Shown one piece after another: positions 8,573 to 18,148 of a stretch of 58,911 nt of DNA. The DNA lies in the NCBI GenBank assembly GCA_026416515.1, contig JAOAEZ010000009.1:1-58911 (forward strand), written 5' to 3'. The stretch is from Hydrogenophilus sp. GTDB lineage: Bacteria > Pseudomonadota > Gammaproteobacteria > Burkholderiales > Rhodocyclaceae. Numbering within the stretch: position 1 is the first letter of the stretch; the number at the start of each line of letters is the position of its first letter. The position numbers and the translations under genes were made by a program. Below the pieces are notes generated by a model. That model was not told where the DNA came from. It saw nothing but the letters and a program-made list of their open reading frames with translations, and made no database searches.

Positions 8573-9682
8573 CTAACCGAGGAGGGCCCAATCCTTATCC
8601 CATGTACTTTGGTACGCCGTTACCCTCTCTGGCGCCCATCTCCAAACAAAGCGCTGGGGCACCCCTAACCGATCGGCCAAAATCAACGCATGCAAGCTCG
8701 ACGCTGCCACTACCTTCGCCCCCGCGATCAACCCGGCGATGCTATCGCGGTGAGCGGCGCGCCACACCTTCACCGGCACCCTATCCTTTCGCAATCTCTG
8801 AGCCACCCGTTGGTAAGCCTCCATCGAATCGTGCAGGGGTGCCAATCCCATCGCAAAAAAGACGATCTGGCGAGGCAACACTCCCCTCTCCACTCCTGCC
8901 CTTACCTCCTCGGCCACTCCCTCCACCTCGGCCGTCGCCGCCCACTGGATAGCGGCGAAACTCCCCCACCGCTGTCGGAATGCCCACCCTCTTCGTCGCC
9001 ACCCCTCCCTACTCCCCCACTCCGACGCCATCTCCTCCACAGGGTCGGGGGCCAAAACCGCTCTCACCCCTGCGGCCGTACACGCCCGGAGACTCTCCCG
9101 ATCGCGCACGCACACCACCTTGGCCTCGGCCAATGCTCTCCGGACCCCTTCATCGCCCAACCCCTTCTGCCCTGAAACGCCGGTAAACAGATAAGCCACC
9201 CTTCCCCCCTCTGGCAAAGGAGGTGCGACATAAGGGAACGGTCGCGGAGGTCCTGCCTCTCGCAGAAGGCGGGCGTACTCCCGCTCCGCCTCCTCAAACG
9301 AAAAGCGCCACCAACGCAGCGCTGCCGCCGCCTCGCGCTGGGGCAGCAGCATCTCCGCCGCGCTAGCGGCATCGGTCTCCAAAATTGCCCCTCCCACATG
9401 CCACACCACCATGCGCGCCCCCTCCTGCGCTCGCCCCCAAACCGCTGCGAATGGCTCCACGCGGGCTCCCCCCACCCCTCGCAGATTGTGGTACCTTAAT
9501 CCAACCTCTCGGACCCTTAATCCCTCCTGATCGGCCCAACAGCGTGCTGCCCTCAAAAGCAACAGATCCCCCATATTATGGCGATCTGCTGCTCCGAACA
9601 AAAACCACTCTCCCCTTCGCCACTCTGGCTCTCGTCTCAACCACTCCGCCACAAGGGCAAACGCGCGCCTCTGCTCCCTCAC
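8573..9682 (-). CDS. Polysaccharide pyruvyl transferase family protein
   Basis: Matches the CsaB/WcaK-type pyruvyl-transferase superfamily (PF04230 type), which moves pyruvate from PEP to cell-surface glycans. Visible cues are the N-terminal GAADRHNMGDLLLL, the central VVCVRDRESL...GVRAVLAPDPV block (a lid region seen in many members), and the C-terminal SSLHALILADRLGVPQ motif. The ATG overlaps the ahpF stop by 4 bases and ccmA follows after 3 bases, an unusual position between peroxide defence and cytochrome c maturation. The acceptor substrate cannot be told. Confidence 0.8.
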   Translation of the reverse strand: MREQRRAFALVAEWLRREPEWRRGEWFLFGAADRHNMGDLLLLRAARCWADQEGLRVREVGLRYHNLRGVGGARVEPFAAVWGRAQEGARMVVWHVGGAILETDAASAAEMLLPQREAAAALRWWRFSFEEAEREYARLLREAGPPRPFPYVAPPLPEGGRVAYLFTGVSGQKGLGDEGVRRALAEAKVVCVRDRESLRACTAAGVRAVLAPDPVEEMASEWGSREGWRRRGWAFRQRWGSFAAIQWAATAEVEGVAEEVRAGVERGVLPRQIVFFAMGLAPLHDSMEAYQRVAQRLRKDRVPVKVWRAAHRDSIAGLIAGAKVVAASSLHALILADRLGVPQRFVWRWAPERVTAYQSTWDKDWALLG

Positions 9683-11250
9683 CCCTCTCGGACCAAGAAA
9701 TCGAACGCTGCCAATGCTGCCTTTGCTCCCTCCCCCATCGCGATGATAATCTGTTTAAACGGCACTGTCGTACAATCCCCCGCCGCGAAAACTCCTCGCA
9801 CGTTCGTTGCTCCTCGGCTATCCACCTCGATCTCTCCGAAACGGTTGCGCGCCACCGTCCCGGCCAACCAATCGGTATTGGGCAACAAACCGATCTGAAC
9901 AAAAACCCCCGCCACTGGCAACAGACGTTCCTCCCCCGACCTTCGCTCGCGGTAGCGCAAGCCGGTCACTCGCTCCCCGTCGCCCACCACCTCCACCGTC
10001 TCCGCCTGGGTCACCACCCGCACGTTAGGCAACGCTCGCAATCGCTCCTGGAGCACTGCATCGGCCTTAAGCTGGGGCATAAACTCCAGCAACGCCACCT
10101 CCTGGGCAATTCCCGCCAGATCGATTGCCGCCTCCACCCCTGAATTTCCCCCCCCTACCACTGCCACCGCTTTTCCTTTAAACAACGGTCCATCGCAATG
10201 GGGGCAATATGCCACCCCGCGGCCGCGGTACTCTCGCTCTCCTGGCACGCCTAGCTCCCGCCAGCGAGCCCCTGTCGCCACCACCACGGCACGTGCGCTC
10301 AGCACTCCCCCCCGTGCCAACTGCACCCGGATCGGCGCTCCCTCATCTGCTGGGATCAACGCCTCGGCGCGCTCCCCCTCAAACACCGTCACCGGGTATG
10401 CTGTCACATGGGCGCGCAACTCCGCCGCCAACTTTGGTCCTACGGTTTGGCGCACCGAAATAAAATTCTCGATCGCCAACGTATCGAGAACCTGTCCTCC
10501 GAACCGCTCCGTCACCAGTCCCGTTCGCACCCCCTTGCGCGCCGCGTAGATCGCCGCTGCTGCCCCCGCTGGACCTCCCCCCACTACCAGCACATCGAAC
10601 ACCCCTGTCTGATCCACTCGGGCTCGCGCTCGCTCCTCACCCGCTCGATCCACCAACGCCAAAACCTCGCCCAGCGTCATTCGCCCCTGTGCGGCTCGTT
10701 TTCCGTTCACGAAAAGTGTCGGCACGGCCAGCACCTCTCGCTCCTCGGCCTCGGCGGTAAAGCGAGCCCCATCCACCGTCACCGCGGAAACGTTTGGGTT
10801 GAGGGCGGCGATCAAATTCACCGCCTGTACCACCTCGGGGCAATTATGGCACGACAACGACACAAACACCTCAAACGCGATTGGTCCCTCTAGCCCCTGG
10901 ATCTGTGCCAGCACCCCCTCATCCACCTTCGGCGGGTAACCGCTCACCTGCAGCAATGCCAAAATCAACGACGAAAACTCATGTCCCAACGGTGCCCCGG
11001 CGAAATGGACGCGCGCTCGTTCCCCCGGCCTGGCCACCCCCAATGCGGGCCGTCGTCCTCCCCCCACCTCATCGCCGACCGCCGCTCGCACTCGAACTTG
11101 TGGGCTGATCTCCTGCAGCTCCTTGACCAACGCGGTCATCTCTTCATCTGCTTTTCCCTCCCCCAACGCCACCACCAACTCCACTGGTCCTGGCAAGCGA
11201 GCCAGGTACTCCTCCACTAACCGTCGGCTCTCTTCATCCAATAGCCCCAT
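9679..11250 (-). CDS. ahpF: Alkyl hydroperoxide reductase subunit F
   Basis: NAD(P)H-dependent flavoprotein disulfide reductase that recharges AhpC. Two fused N-terminal thioredoxin-like folds carry the CHNC redox centre (VSLSCHNCPEVVQAVN); a thioredoxin-reductase-like part follows with the FAD motif GGGPAGAAAAIYAARKG, the redox site YCPHCDGPLF and the NAD(P) motif VVGGGNSGVEAAIDLAG. The ATG at 11250 follows GGAGAGAAG and gives 523 aa, the usual AhpF length. The longer reading frame to 11310 would run into the ahpC terminator, so I rejected it. Confidence 0.96.
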   Translation of the reverse strand: MGLLDEESRRLVEEYLARLPGPVELVVALGEGKADEEMTALVKELQEISPQVRVRAAVGDEVGGGRRPALGVARPGERARVHFAGAPLGHEFSSLILALLQVSGYPPKVDEGVLAQIQGLEGPIAFEVFVSLSCHNCPEVVQAVNLIAALNPNVSAVTVDGARFTAEAEEREVLAVPTLFVNGKRAAQGRMTLGEVLALVDRAGEERARARVDQTGVFDVLVVGGGPAGAAAAIYAARKGVRTGLVTERFGGQVLDTLAIENFISVRQTVGPKLAAELRAHVTAYPVTVFEGERAEALIPADEGAPIRVQLARGGVLSARAVVVATGARWRELGVPGEREYRGRGVAYCPHCDGPLFKGKAVAVVGGGNSGVEAAIDLAGIAQEVALLEFMPQLKADAVLQERLRALPNVRVVTQAETVEVVGDGERVTGLRYRERRSGEERLLPVAGVFVQIGLLPNTDWLAGTVARNRFGEIEVDSRGATNVRGVFAAGDCTTVPFKQIIIAMGEGAKAALAAFDFLVREG

Positions 11251-11308
11251 CTTCTCTCCCGAATCGATCCCTTGCAATCGACTACCCTCTTCGGTCTCCA
11301 TCTCACTC

Positions 11309-11338
11309 AAAAAAAAGCGCGGGCCTCTGCCCGCGCCT
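11309..11338 (-). terminator. Intrinsic terminator after ahpC
   Basis: On the minus strand a perfect 8-bp stem (plus 11317-11324 with 11329-11336, gcgcgggc/gcccgcgc) with a 4-base loop is followed by eight T. It sits 10 bases after the ahpC stop and before ahpF, so ahpC is probably made in excess of ahpF. Confidence 0.92.
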
Positions 11339-11346
11339 TCGACCTC

Positions 11347-11910
11347 TCAGATCTTACCCACCAAATCGATAGATGGCTTCAAGGTCGGGCTACCCTCGTT
11401 CCACTTCGCCGGGCAAACTTCTCCCGGATGTTCGGCCACGTATTTTGCCGCCTTCACCTTACGCAGCAACTCTGCCGCGTTACGGCCGATGCTATTATCG
11501 TTGACCTCCATGCCCTTAATCACCCCATTTGGATCGATGATAAAGGTCCCCCGCAACGCCAATCCCTCCTCCTCGATCAACACCCCAAATGCGCGCGACA
11601 ACCGCTGATTGGGATCGCCGATCAACGGATAGCGCACCTTCTTCATCGCCGGCGACGCATCGACCCATGCCTTATGGGTAAAGTGGGTATCGGTCGAAAT
11701 TCCATAAACCTCGCAATTCACCTTCTTAAACTCATCGTAGAGATTGGCCAAATCCTCCAACTCGGTCGGACAAATAAACGTAAAATCGGCCGGATAAAAG
11801 ACAAACACCGACCAATGCCCTTTCAAATCGGCATCGGTCACCTCCTTAAATTGGCCGTTTACGTAAGCCATTGCCTTAAACGCGGGCACCTGGGTATTGA
11901 TCAAACTCAT
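11347..11910 (-). CDS. ahpC: Alkyl hydroperoxide reductase subunit C (peroxiredoxin)
   Basis: Typical 2-Cys peroxiredoxin that reduces H2O2, organic peroxides and peroxynitrite. The peroxidatic site FYPADFTFICPTELEDLA and the resolving Cys in EHPGEVCPAKW are both present. The ATG at 11910 lies after GGAGGT and gives 187 aa, identical to the well-known enterobacterial length. It is a single-gene unit with its own promoter and terminator; AhpF downstream is its electron donor. Confidence 0.97.
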   Translation of the reverse strand: MSLINTQVPAFKAMAYVNGQFKEVTDADLKGHWSVFVFYPADFTFICPTELEDLANLYDEFKKVNCEVYGISTDTHFTHKAWVDASPAMKKVRYPLIGDPNQRLSRAFGVLIEEEGLALRGTFIIDPNGVIKGMEVNDNSIGRNAAELLRKVKAAKYVAEHPGEVCPAKWNEGSPTLKPSIDLVGKI

Positions 11911-11936
11911 ACGGACCTCCTTTGTGAGCACTCAAC

Positions 11937-11967
11937 GCAGATCGCAACGTTCACCCGTGCGATCTGC
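11937..11967. repeat. Perfect 10-bp inverted repeat at the ahpC transcription start
   Basis: GCAGATCGCA (11937-11946) is repeated as TGCGATCTGC (11958-11967) with an 11-base spacer. It spans the start predicted from the ahpC promoter, so it may be a repressor/activator operator or, in the transcript, a 5' stem-loop. It does not look like the four-part OxyR pattern. Confidence 0.75.
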
Positions 11968-11971
11968 TGTA

Positions 11972-12000
11972 ATTGTAGGAAGGGTTCCCCCCTCTGCCAA
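11972..12000 (-). promoter_or_regulatory. Sigma70-like promoter of ahpC
   Basis: On the minus strand TTGGCA (12000-11995) and TACAAT (11977-11972) are separated by exactly 17 bases, close to the sigma70 consensus. Transcription would start near 11965, inside the inverted repeat. Confidence 0.7.
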
Positions 12001-12036
12001 GCGATAAAAACCAAAAGCCTCGATTGTCTCTTTCAA

Positions 12037-12885
12037 TCACATCAGCGACTCTGCCTCTGCCACGAACTGTTCCAGCTCTCCCTCTACCCGACGCAATCCC
12101 AACGTCGCGATCGTCTTCTCCTCCTTTGCAGTCAGACGACCCGCGCACACCAGCCATCCCCCCTGCGGTGCGTTTCCCCCTAAGATCTCCCGCAGCAAAA
12201 TCCGTTCGGTATCGCGGACCAAACGCACGCCCAACACCAGATAGCAGCTTTTTTCCCGTCGCGCTTTCAAAAAAGGGGGAAGCGCCAATCCCCCCATCAG
12301 CTCGGTGAAATAATCGACAAAATCGGCCTCTGAGATCACATACTCCGGGCGCGGCAATGGTGCGCCGAGCGGTTTGAACAAAATTGGCCACTCCTCATCC
12401 ACCTCTGAAGGAGCAATCTCCCGGTAACTTCCCCCCTCGTATCGGTAGCACCGGTAGCGCTCGTCGCGGCCCACCAAGCGCGCCCCTCCCACCACCAACG
12501 TATGGGGTCGATCGGCGTAGGCATCGATCAACAAGCGGTCGCGGTTGGTATCGATCACATAAGGGAAACGGCGCTCTGCCAACCACCGATAGAGAGCGGT
12601 TGGGCGCCACTGGCCATCGCGGTACACTCGATCGACCAATCGCACCAACACGCCTCGTCCTCGTTTCAACTCGACGTACATCGCGGCGCGCGCCTCATCC
12701 CCCCGCACTTTAGCAGGGAGGAGACGGCCATCGGCCACCACCTCTGCCAATGCTGCTGGGTCTGCTGCGATCGCTCTTCCTTCCGCATCCACCACCCCCT
12801 CCAATGCCCCTGCGCCCAAGTAAGGCACCAACCGTCCCTCTGCTGCGGCCTCGCGCAATGCCTCCCAATCCACTTCCGCTCTCAC
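12037..12885 (-). CDS. SIR2-like domain protein next to draT
   Basis: Resembles the divergent SIR2_2 family rather than classical sirtuins. Cues are the NAD-loop-like LVPYLGAGALEG at the N-terminus, FPYVIDTNRDRLLIDAY (the TxN-D motif), ILFKPLGAPLPRPEYVISEADF and LVLGVRLVRDTERILLREIL. In relatives the third segment normally reads K-x-H-G with the catalytic His; here it is KPLG, so that His seems replaced. The GTG start at 12885 follows GGGAGAAGAG. It lies 88 bases behind draT on the same strand, and both proteins would bind NAD, so a role in nitrogenase switch-off is a reasonable guess. Confidence 0.72.
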   Translation of the reverse strand: MRAEVDWEALREAAAEGRLVPYLGAGALEGVVDAEGRAIAADPAALAEVVADGRLLPAKVRGDEARAAMYVELKRGRGVLVRLVDRVYRDGQWRPTALYRWLAERRFPYVIDTNRDRLLIDAYADRPHTLVVGGARLVGRDERYRCYRYEGGSYREIAPSEVDEEWPILFKPLGAPLPRPEYVISEADFVDYFTELMGGLALPPFLKARREKSCYLVLGVRLVRDTERILLREILGGNAPQGGWLVCAGRLTAKEEKTIATLGLRRVEGELEQFVAEAESLM

Positions 12886-12973
12886 TGCTCTTCTCCCTCA
12901 ACGACCGACGTCCTCTTCAGCAAAAAAATGCGCCTACTTCTCTTCACAGCTCCATTGCCCTGCGCGCTGCAGG

Positions 12974-13855
12974 CTAAGCTAGGAGCAGCTCTACCTCGTA
13001 GACTCCGCCGATTACCAGATACTCTGCCTCCCCCTGGGGCAACCCTGGCACGAGCCCCTGAAAGCAGACTATTTTTGCCACTGGCACCTCGGCAGCGAAG
13101 ACCACGGGCCCGAACTCCCCAGCCCGCTCCTCCTCCGCTGTAAAAGAGACCAAATTATTCAGCAGTAAAACGCGGCGCCCGCGGCTTGGCGCAGCCAAAA
13201 CCTCCTCCTCTGCTCCCATGTGCGACCCGCGAAACAACCGCAGATGGTGCACCCCTGGTCGCTGGCGCCCCAACTCATCCTGGCAAAACGTATACAGCAA
13301 ATCGAGTTGAGCCTCCAAGCTATTGGCGCCGTACAACCCTACAGCTCGCATCAACTCATAGCGTCGATAGGAATCATCCTCCCCGCTTCGGATAGGTCCG
13401 CCATGGTAACGCGGCAGCAACCCGAAGCGCGACTCGACCCACCCTTTCAGCACAGCCCCCTCCACCCCGTTGCTATCGAATCCCCAGCCGCGCAGCAACC
13501 TCAGAAAGTGGGCGCGCGACCGATCCAAGCGGCAAGAAGTGGTAAACCCCGCTGTCTCTGGCGAATCCAAACTGAAAAAAGCGCGCATATGCGACAAAAA
13601 AAGGCGCTGGCGCGCTGTGAAAGAAGGCTCCTCTGCCAACGCGTAGAACAGACGCGCATGTAATGTTCGCACCCCGTCGATCTCCAGCCTCAACGGATGG
13701 CGTTGAAATGTCACGCTCCCCACCGCCGCTGCTGGAAGATTGCACCGATTAATCGGTAGATAGGCAGAGCGAGGCAACACCGCTGTCGTTTCCTCGACAA
13801 CATCGCTCTCCTTGTTGCAAGCACCACCCACCCTTTTGCTCACGACCATCCTCAC
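12974..13855 (-). CDS. draT: NAD(+)-dinitrogen-reductase ADP-D-ribosyltransferase DraT
   Basis: Switches nitrogenase off by ADP-ribosylating an Arg on NifH when ammonium or darkness/energy stress is sensed. The family-typical LPINRCNLPAAAVGSVTFQ, HPLRLEIDGV and ADP-ribosyltransferase-like body are present over 293 aa. The start is GTG at 13855, overlapping the stop of a short leader frame (GTGA), or ATG at 13849. It is divergent from nifH, whose NifA-binding site lies inside this gene. The target Arg is present in NifH (R101), and its partner draG lies about 14.5 kb away. Confidence 0.93.
   Translation of the reverse strand: MRMVVSKRVGGACNKESDVVEETTAVLPRSAYLPINRCNLPAAAVGSVTFQRHPLRLEIDGVRTLHARLFYALAEEPSFTARQRLFLSHMRAFFSLDSPETAGFTTSCRLDRSRAHFLRLLRGWGFDSNGVEGAVLKGWVESRFGLLPRYHGGPIRSGEDDSYRRYELMRAVGLYGANSLEAQLDLLYTFCQDELGRQRPGVHHLRLFRGSHMGAEEEVLAAPSRGRRVLLLNNLVSFTAEEERAGEFGPVVFAAEVPVAKIVCFQGLVPGLPQGEAEYLVIGGVYEVELLLA
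13784..13799. promoter_or_regulatory. NifA upstream activator sequence for nifH (TGT-N10-ACA)
   Basis: TGTCGTTTCCTCGACA matches TGT-N10-ACA exactly. It is 97 bases upstream of the nifH -24 element, a usual UAS distance, and lies within the 5' coding part of draT. Confidence 0.8.
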
Positions 13856-13876
13856 GATTCCGTGCCTCTCAAGGCC

Positions 13877-13878
<2 letters not shown>
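13852..13878 (-). CDS. Possible 8-codon leader peptide of draT
   Basis: A minus-strand ATG at 13878 has a strong AAAAAGGAG site in front and encodes MALRGTES before TGA. The stop overlaps the draT GTG (GTGA), an arrangement that could couple draT translation to the leader. Its first four residues are the same as those of NifH, because the two start regions form an inverted repeat. No product is known. Confidence 0.4.
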
Positions 13879-14848
<970 letters not shown>

Positions 14849-14930
14849 AGAGTCACTCAAAAAGGACATCCTATGGAAGGAAATCCCTCGCTATCCGGGG
14901 ATGGCCGGTAGCGAAGAAAGGAGCGCAACG

Positions 14931-16415
14931 ATGAGCACACTCACTCGTGAACAAGCGGAGGCCCTCATTGCTGAGGTTCTCGAAGTCTACCCCGAAAAAG
15001 CGGCGAAAGACCGGCGTAAACACCTCGCCGTCAATGACCGCTCCATCGAGCAATCCAAAAAATGCATCGCCGCCAACCGCAAATCGCTGCCCGGTGTGAT
15101 GACGATCCGCGGCTGTGCGTACGCGGGATCGAAAGGAGTAGTCTGGGGGCCGATCAAGGACATGATCCACATCTCGCATGGCCCTGTCGGTTGCGGTCAA
15201 TACTCCCGTGCAGGTCGGCGCAACTACTACATCGGCACCACCGGGATTGACACCTTTGTGGAGATCAACTTTACCTCCGACTTTCAAGAGCGCGACATCG
15301 TCTTTGGCGGCGACAAAAAGCTCGCCAAGATCATCGAAGAGATCGAAATGCTCTTTCCCCTCAACAAAGGGATCACGGTGCAATCGGAGTGTCCCATCGG
15401 CCTCATCGGCGACGACATCGAGGCGGTGGCCCGCAAAGCATCAGCCCAAATCGGCAAACCGGTGGTTCCAGTCCGTTGTGAAGGTTTTCGGGGAGTCTCT
15501 CAATCCCTAGGGCACCACATCGCCAACGACTCGATCCGCGACTGGATCTTCGAACGCAACGCTCAAGATGTCAAAGAGCCCTACGAACCCGGTCCCTACG
15601 ACATTGCGATCATTGGCGACTACAACATCGGCGGCGATGCCTGGTCCTCGCGCATTCTCCTCGAAGAGATGGGGCTGCGGGTAGTCGCGCAATGGTCGGG
15701 CGATGGGACCCTCTCCGAACTAGAGTACACGCCGAAGGTCAAGCTCAACGTCCTCCACTGCTACCGCTCGATGAATTACATCAGTCGGCACATGGAAGAA
15801 AAGTTTGGCATTCCCTGGGTTGAGTATAACTTCTTCGGTCCCACCAAAATTGCCGAAAGCCTGCGCAAAATCGCCTCCTTCTTTGACAGCCGTATTCAAG
15901 AAAACGCCGAGCGGGTCATTGAGAAGTATAAGCCGATGGTCGACGCGGTCATCGCCAAATACAAACCCCGTCTGCAAGGCAAGAAGGTGATGCTCTATGT
16001 CGGGGGGCTACGGCCGCGGCACGTCATCGGTGCCTATGAAGACCTCGGCATGGAGGTTATCGGCACCGGCTACGAATTTGCCCACAACGACGACTACGAC
16101 CGTACGATCAAAGAAATGCAAGACGCAACGCTCCTATATGACGACATCACCGGCTACGAATTCGAAGAGTTTGTCAAACGGATCCGTCCCGACCTCATCG
16201 GCTCCGGAATCAAAGAGAAATATATTTTTCAAAAAATGGGGATTCCCTTCCGGCAGATGCACTCCTGGGACTATTCCGGGCCCTACCATGGCTATGACGG
16301 CTTCGCCATCTTTGCGCGCGACATGGACATGACCCTTAACAATCCTTGTTGGAGCAAGATGACGCCGCCCTGGCTCAAGAAGGAAGAGTCCCTTACCGCT
16401 GCCAAGGCAGCTTAA
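14931..16415 (+). CDS. nifD: Nitrogenase molybdenum-iron protein alpha chain NifD
   Basis: Alpha subunit holding the FeMo-cofactor and half the P-cluster. P-cluster ligands C62, C88 and C154 stand at the same numbers as in Azotobacter; Q191 and H195 near the cofactor are conserved, the Fe1 ligand is C277, and the homocitrate-side [15 protein letters not shown] region is present. The presence of these residues identifies a molybdenum enzyme. The ATG at 14931 follows GAAAGGAG; length 494 aa. Confidence 0.99.
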   Translation: MSTLTREQAEALIAEVLEVYPEKAAKDRRKHLAVNDRSIEQSKKCIAANRKSLPGVMTIRGCAYAGSKGVVWGPIKDMIHISHGPVGCGQYSRAGRRNYYIGTTGIDTFVEINFTSDFQERDIVFGGDKKLAKIIEEIEMLFPLNKGITVQSECPIGLIGDDIEAVARKASAQIGKPVVPVRCEGFRGVSQSLGHHIANDSIRDWIFERNAQDVKEPYEPGPYDIAIIGDYNIGGDAWSSRILLEEMGLRVVAQWSGDGTLSELEYTPKVKLNVLHCYRSMNYISRHMEEKFGIPWVEYNFFGPTKIAESLRKIASFFDSRIQENAERVIEKYKPMVDAVIAKYKPRLQGKKVMLYVGGLRPRHVIGAYEDLGMEVIGTGYEFAHNDDYDRTIKEMQDATLLYDDITGYEFEEFVKRIRPDLIGSGIKEKYIFQKMGIPFRQMHSWDYSGPYHGYDGFAIFARDMDMTLNNPCWSKMTPPWLKKEESLTAAKAA

Positions 16416-16421
16416 CCCCTT

Positions 16422-16444
16422 CCGCAGGCGCGAAGCGCCTGCGG
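16422..16444 (+). promoter_or_regulatory. Perfect hairpin between nifD and nifK
   Basis: A perfect 10-bp GC-rich stem (CCGCAGGCGC with GCGCCTGCGG) and a GAA loop follow the nifD stop by 6 bases. The tail after it, GTATTGTT, is not a proper T-run, so it is more likely an RNA-stability or partial attenuation element than a full terminator. Confidence 0.75.
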
Positions 16445-16505
16445 GTATTGTTCCACCTGCATGCGGACAACCACGGATGGGTGGTGTTCGCGAAGGAGAA
16501 GTGCC

Positions 16506-18071
16506 ATGCAAGTTGCCGACGATATCAAACCCTCCTATCCCCTCTTCCTGCAAGAAGAGTATCAGCAGCTCTTTCGCAACAAAGCGCGTTTTGAAAACCG
16601 CGTTCCACCGGAAAAGGTAGAAGAGGTCTTTCAATGGACCACCACCAAGGAGTATCAAGAGCTTAACTTTCAACGAGAAGCGCTCACCATCAACCCGGCC
16701 AAAGCCTGTCAGCCGCTTGGTGCGGTCCTCTGTGCCCTCGGCTTTAAAAACACGCTCCCCTACGTGCACGGTTCGCAAGGGTGTGTCGCCTATTTCCGCA
16801 CCTATTTCAACCGCCACTTCAAAGAGCCGATCGCCTGTGTCTCCGACTCCATGACTGAAGATGCGGCGGTCTTCGGCGGGCAAAAAAACATGTTTGAAGG
16901 GCTGCAAAACGCCAAAGCCCTCTACAAACCCGAGATGATCGCCATCTCCACCACCTGCATGGCGGAAGTTATTGGCGACGACCTAAACGCTTTCATCAAC
17001 AATGCGAAAAAAGAAGGATATATCCCCCAAGAGTTTCCCACCCCTTTTGCCCACACTCCCTCCTTCGTGGGCAGTCACGTAACGGGTTGGGACAACATGT
17101 TCGAAGGGATCATTCGCTACTTCACCCTCAACGAAATGGAAGGGAAATCGCCGGGCAAAAACGGGAAAATCAACATCGTCCCCGGCTTTGAAACCTACCT
17201 CGGCAATTTTCGCGTCATCAAACGGATGCTGCGCGAAATGGGGGTAGACTTCACATTCCTCTCTGACCCCGAAGAGATCCTCGACACCCCTGCCGACGGC
17301 ACCTATCGCATGTACGCCGGTGGCACTACCCAAGAAGAGGTTCGTGACGCCCCAAACGCCATAACCACTTTCCTTATTCAACCGCTGCAGCTCGACAAAA
17401 CCAAAAAATTTATTGAAACCACTTGGCAGCACCAGATCCCCAAACTCAACATCCCGATGGGGCTCGACTGGACTGACGAGTGGTTGATGAAAGTCTCGGA
17501 GGTCACCGGCAAGCCGATTCCTGAATCGCTCATCAAAGAGCGGGGGCGGCTCGTCGACATGATGACCGACAGTCACCCGTGGCTGCACGGCAAGAAATTC
17601 GCGCTCTACGGCGACCCCGACTTTACCCTCGGGATGACCAAGTTTCTCCTCGAGCTGGGGGCCGAACCGCTCCACGTCCTCTGCCACAACGGTGGCAAGC
17701 GGTGGGAAAAAGCGGTTAAAAAGGTGCTCGCGGAATCTCCCTATGGGGCCAATGCCAAGGTATGGGCAGGGTACGACCTCTGGCACCTCCGCAGCCTCTG
17801 CTTCACGGAAAAGCCCGATTTTCTTATCGGCAACAGCTACGGCAAGTTCATCCAGCGCGACACCCGTCGCAAAGGTCGGGAGTATGAAGTACCGCTCATC
17901 CGCATTGGCTTCCCCATCTTCGACCGCCACCACCTTCACCGCTACGCCACGTTGGGTTATGAAGGCGCGATGTATCTCCTCACCACCCTCGTCAATGCGG
18001 TGCTCGAGCGGTTAGACGACGAAACGCGCGAGATGGGCCGTACCGACTTCAATTATGACCTTATCCGCTGA
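16506..18071 (+). CDS. nifK: Nitrogenase molybdenum-iron protein beta chain NifK
   Basis: Beta subunit completing the P-cluster. The CQPLGAVLCALGF and HGSQGCVAYFRTYFNRHFKEP blocks hold two P-cluster Cys, and TTCMAEVIGDD holds the third with the adjacent Ser/Thr region. The ATG at 16506 follows GAAGGAG; 521 aa is typical of the longer NifK form with the N-terminal extension (YQQLFRNKARFENRVP). It is 90 bases after nifD, with a hairpin between. Confidence 0.99.
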   Translation: MQVADDIKPSYPLFLQEEYQQLFRNKARFENRVPPEKVEEVFQWTTTKEYQELNFQREALTINPAKACQPLGAVLCALGFKNTLPYVHGSQGCVAYFRTYFNRHFKEPIACVSDSMTEDAAVFGGQKNMFEGLQNAKALYKPEMIAISTTCMAEVIGDDLNAFINNAKKEGYIPQEFPTPFAHTPSFVGSHVTGWDNMFEGIIRYFTLNEMEGKSPGKNGKINIVPGFETYLGNFRVIKRMLREMGVDFTFLSDPEEILDTPADGTYRMYAGGTTQEEVRDAPNAITTFLIQPLQLDKTKKFIETTWQHQIPKLNIPMGLDWTDEWLMKVSEVTGKPIPESLIKERGRLVDMMTDSHPWLHGKKFALYGDPDFTLGMTKFLLELGAEPLHVLCHNGGKRWEKAVKKVLAESPYGANAKVWAGYDLWHLRSLCFTEKPDFLIGNSYGKFIQRDTRRKGREYEVPLIRIGFPIFDRHHLHRYATLGYEGAMYLLTTLVNAVLERLDDETREMGRTDFNYDLIR

Positions 18072-18089
18072 CGAGTTCGATCCACCCCT

Positions 18090-18117
18090 GGCGGAGGTTT
18101 CTCCCGGCGCCTCCGTC
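18090..18117 (+). promoter_or_regulatory. Weak hairpin between nifK and nifT
   Basis: GGCGGAGG can pair with CCTCCGTC (one G-U) around a 12-base loop. It sits 18 bases after the nifK stop without a T-run. It might protect the nifHDK message from 3' decay or lower expression of the genes downstream. Confidence 0.35.
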
Positions 18118-18148
18118 GTGGGGGGCTCCCTCAGAAAGGAGGCGAAGC

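Noticed and set aside
11251..11310. Longer N-terminus for AhpF
   Set aside because: It would run into the ahpC terminator, and the shorter start has a better ribosome-binding site and the normal family length.
16983..17939. Long antisense reading frame opposite nifK (and similar ones opposite nifH, nifD, rnfC, the che genes)
   Set aside because: It lies wholly opposite a well-conserved gene, has no ribosome-binding site and no recognisable protein features; codon bias of the real gene creates such frames.
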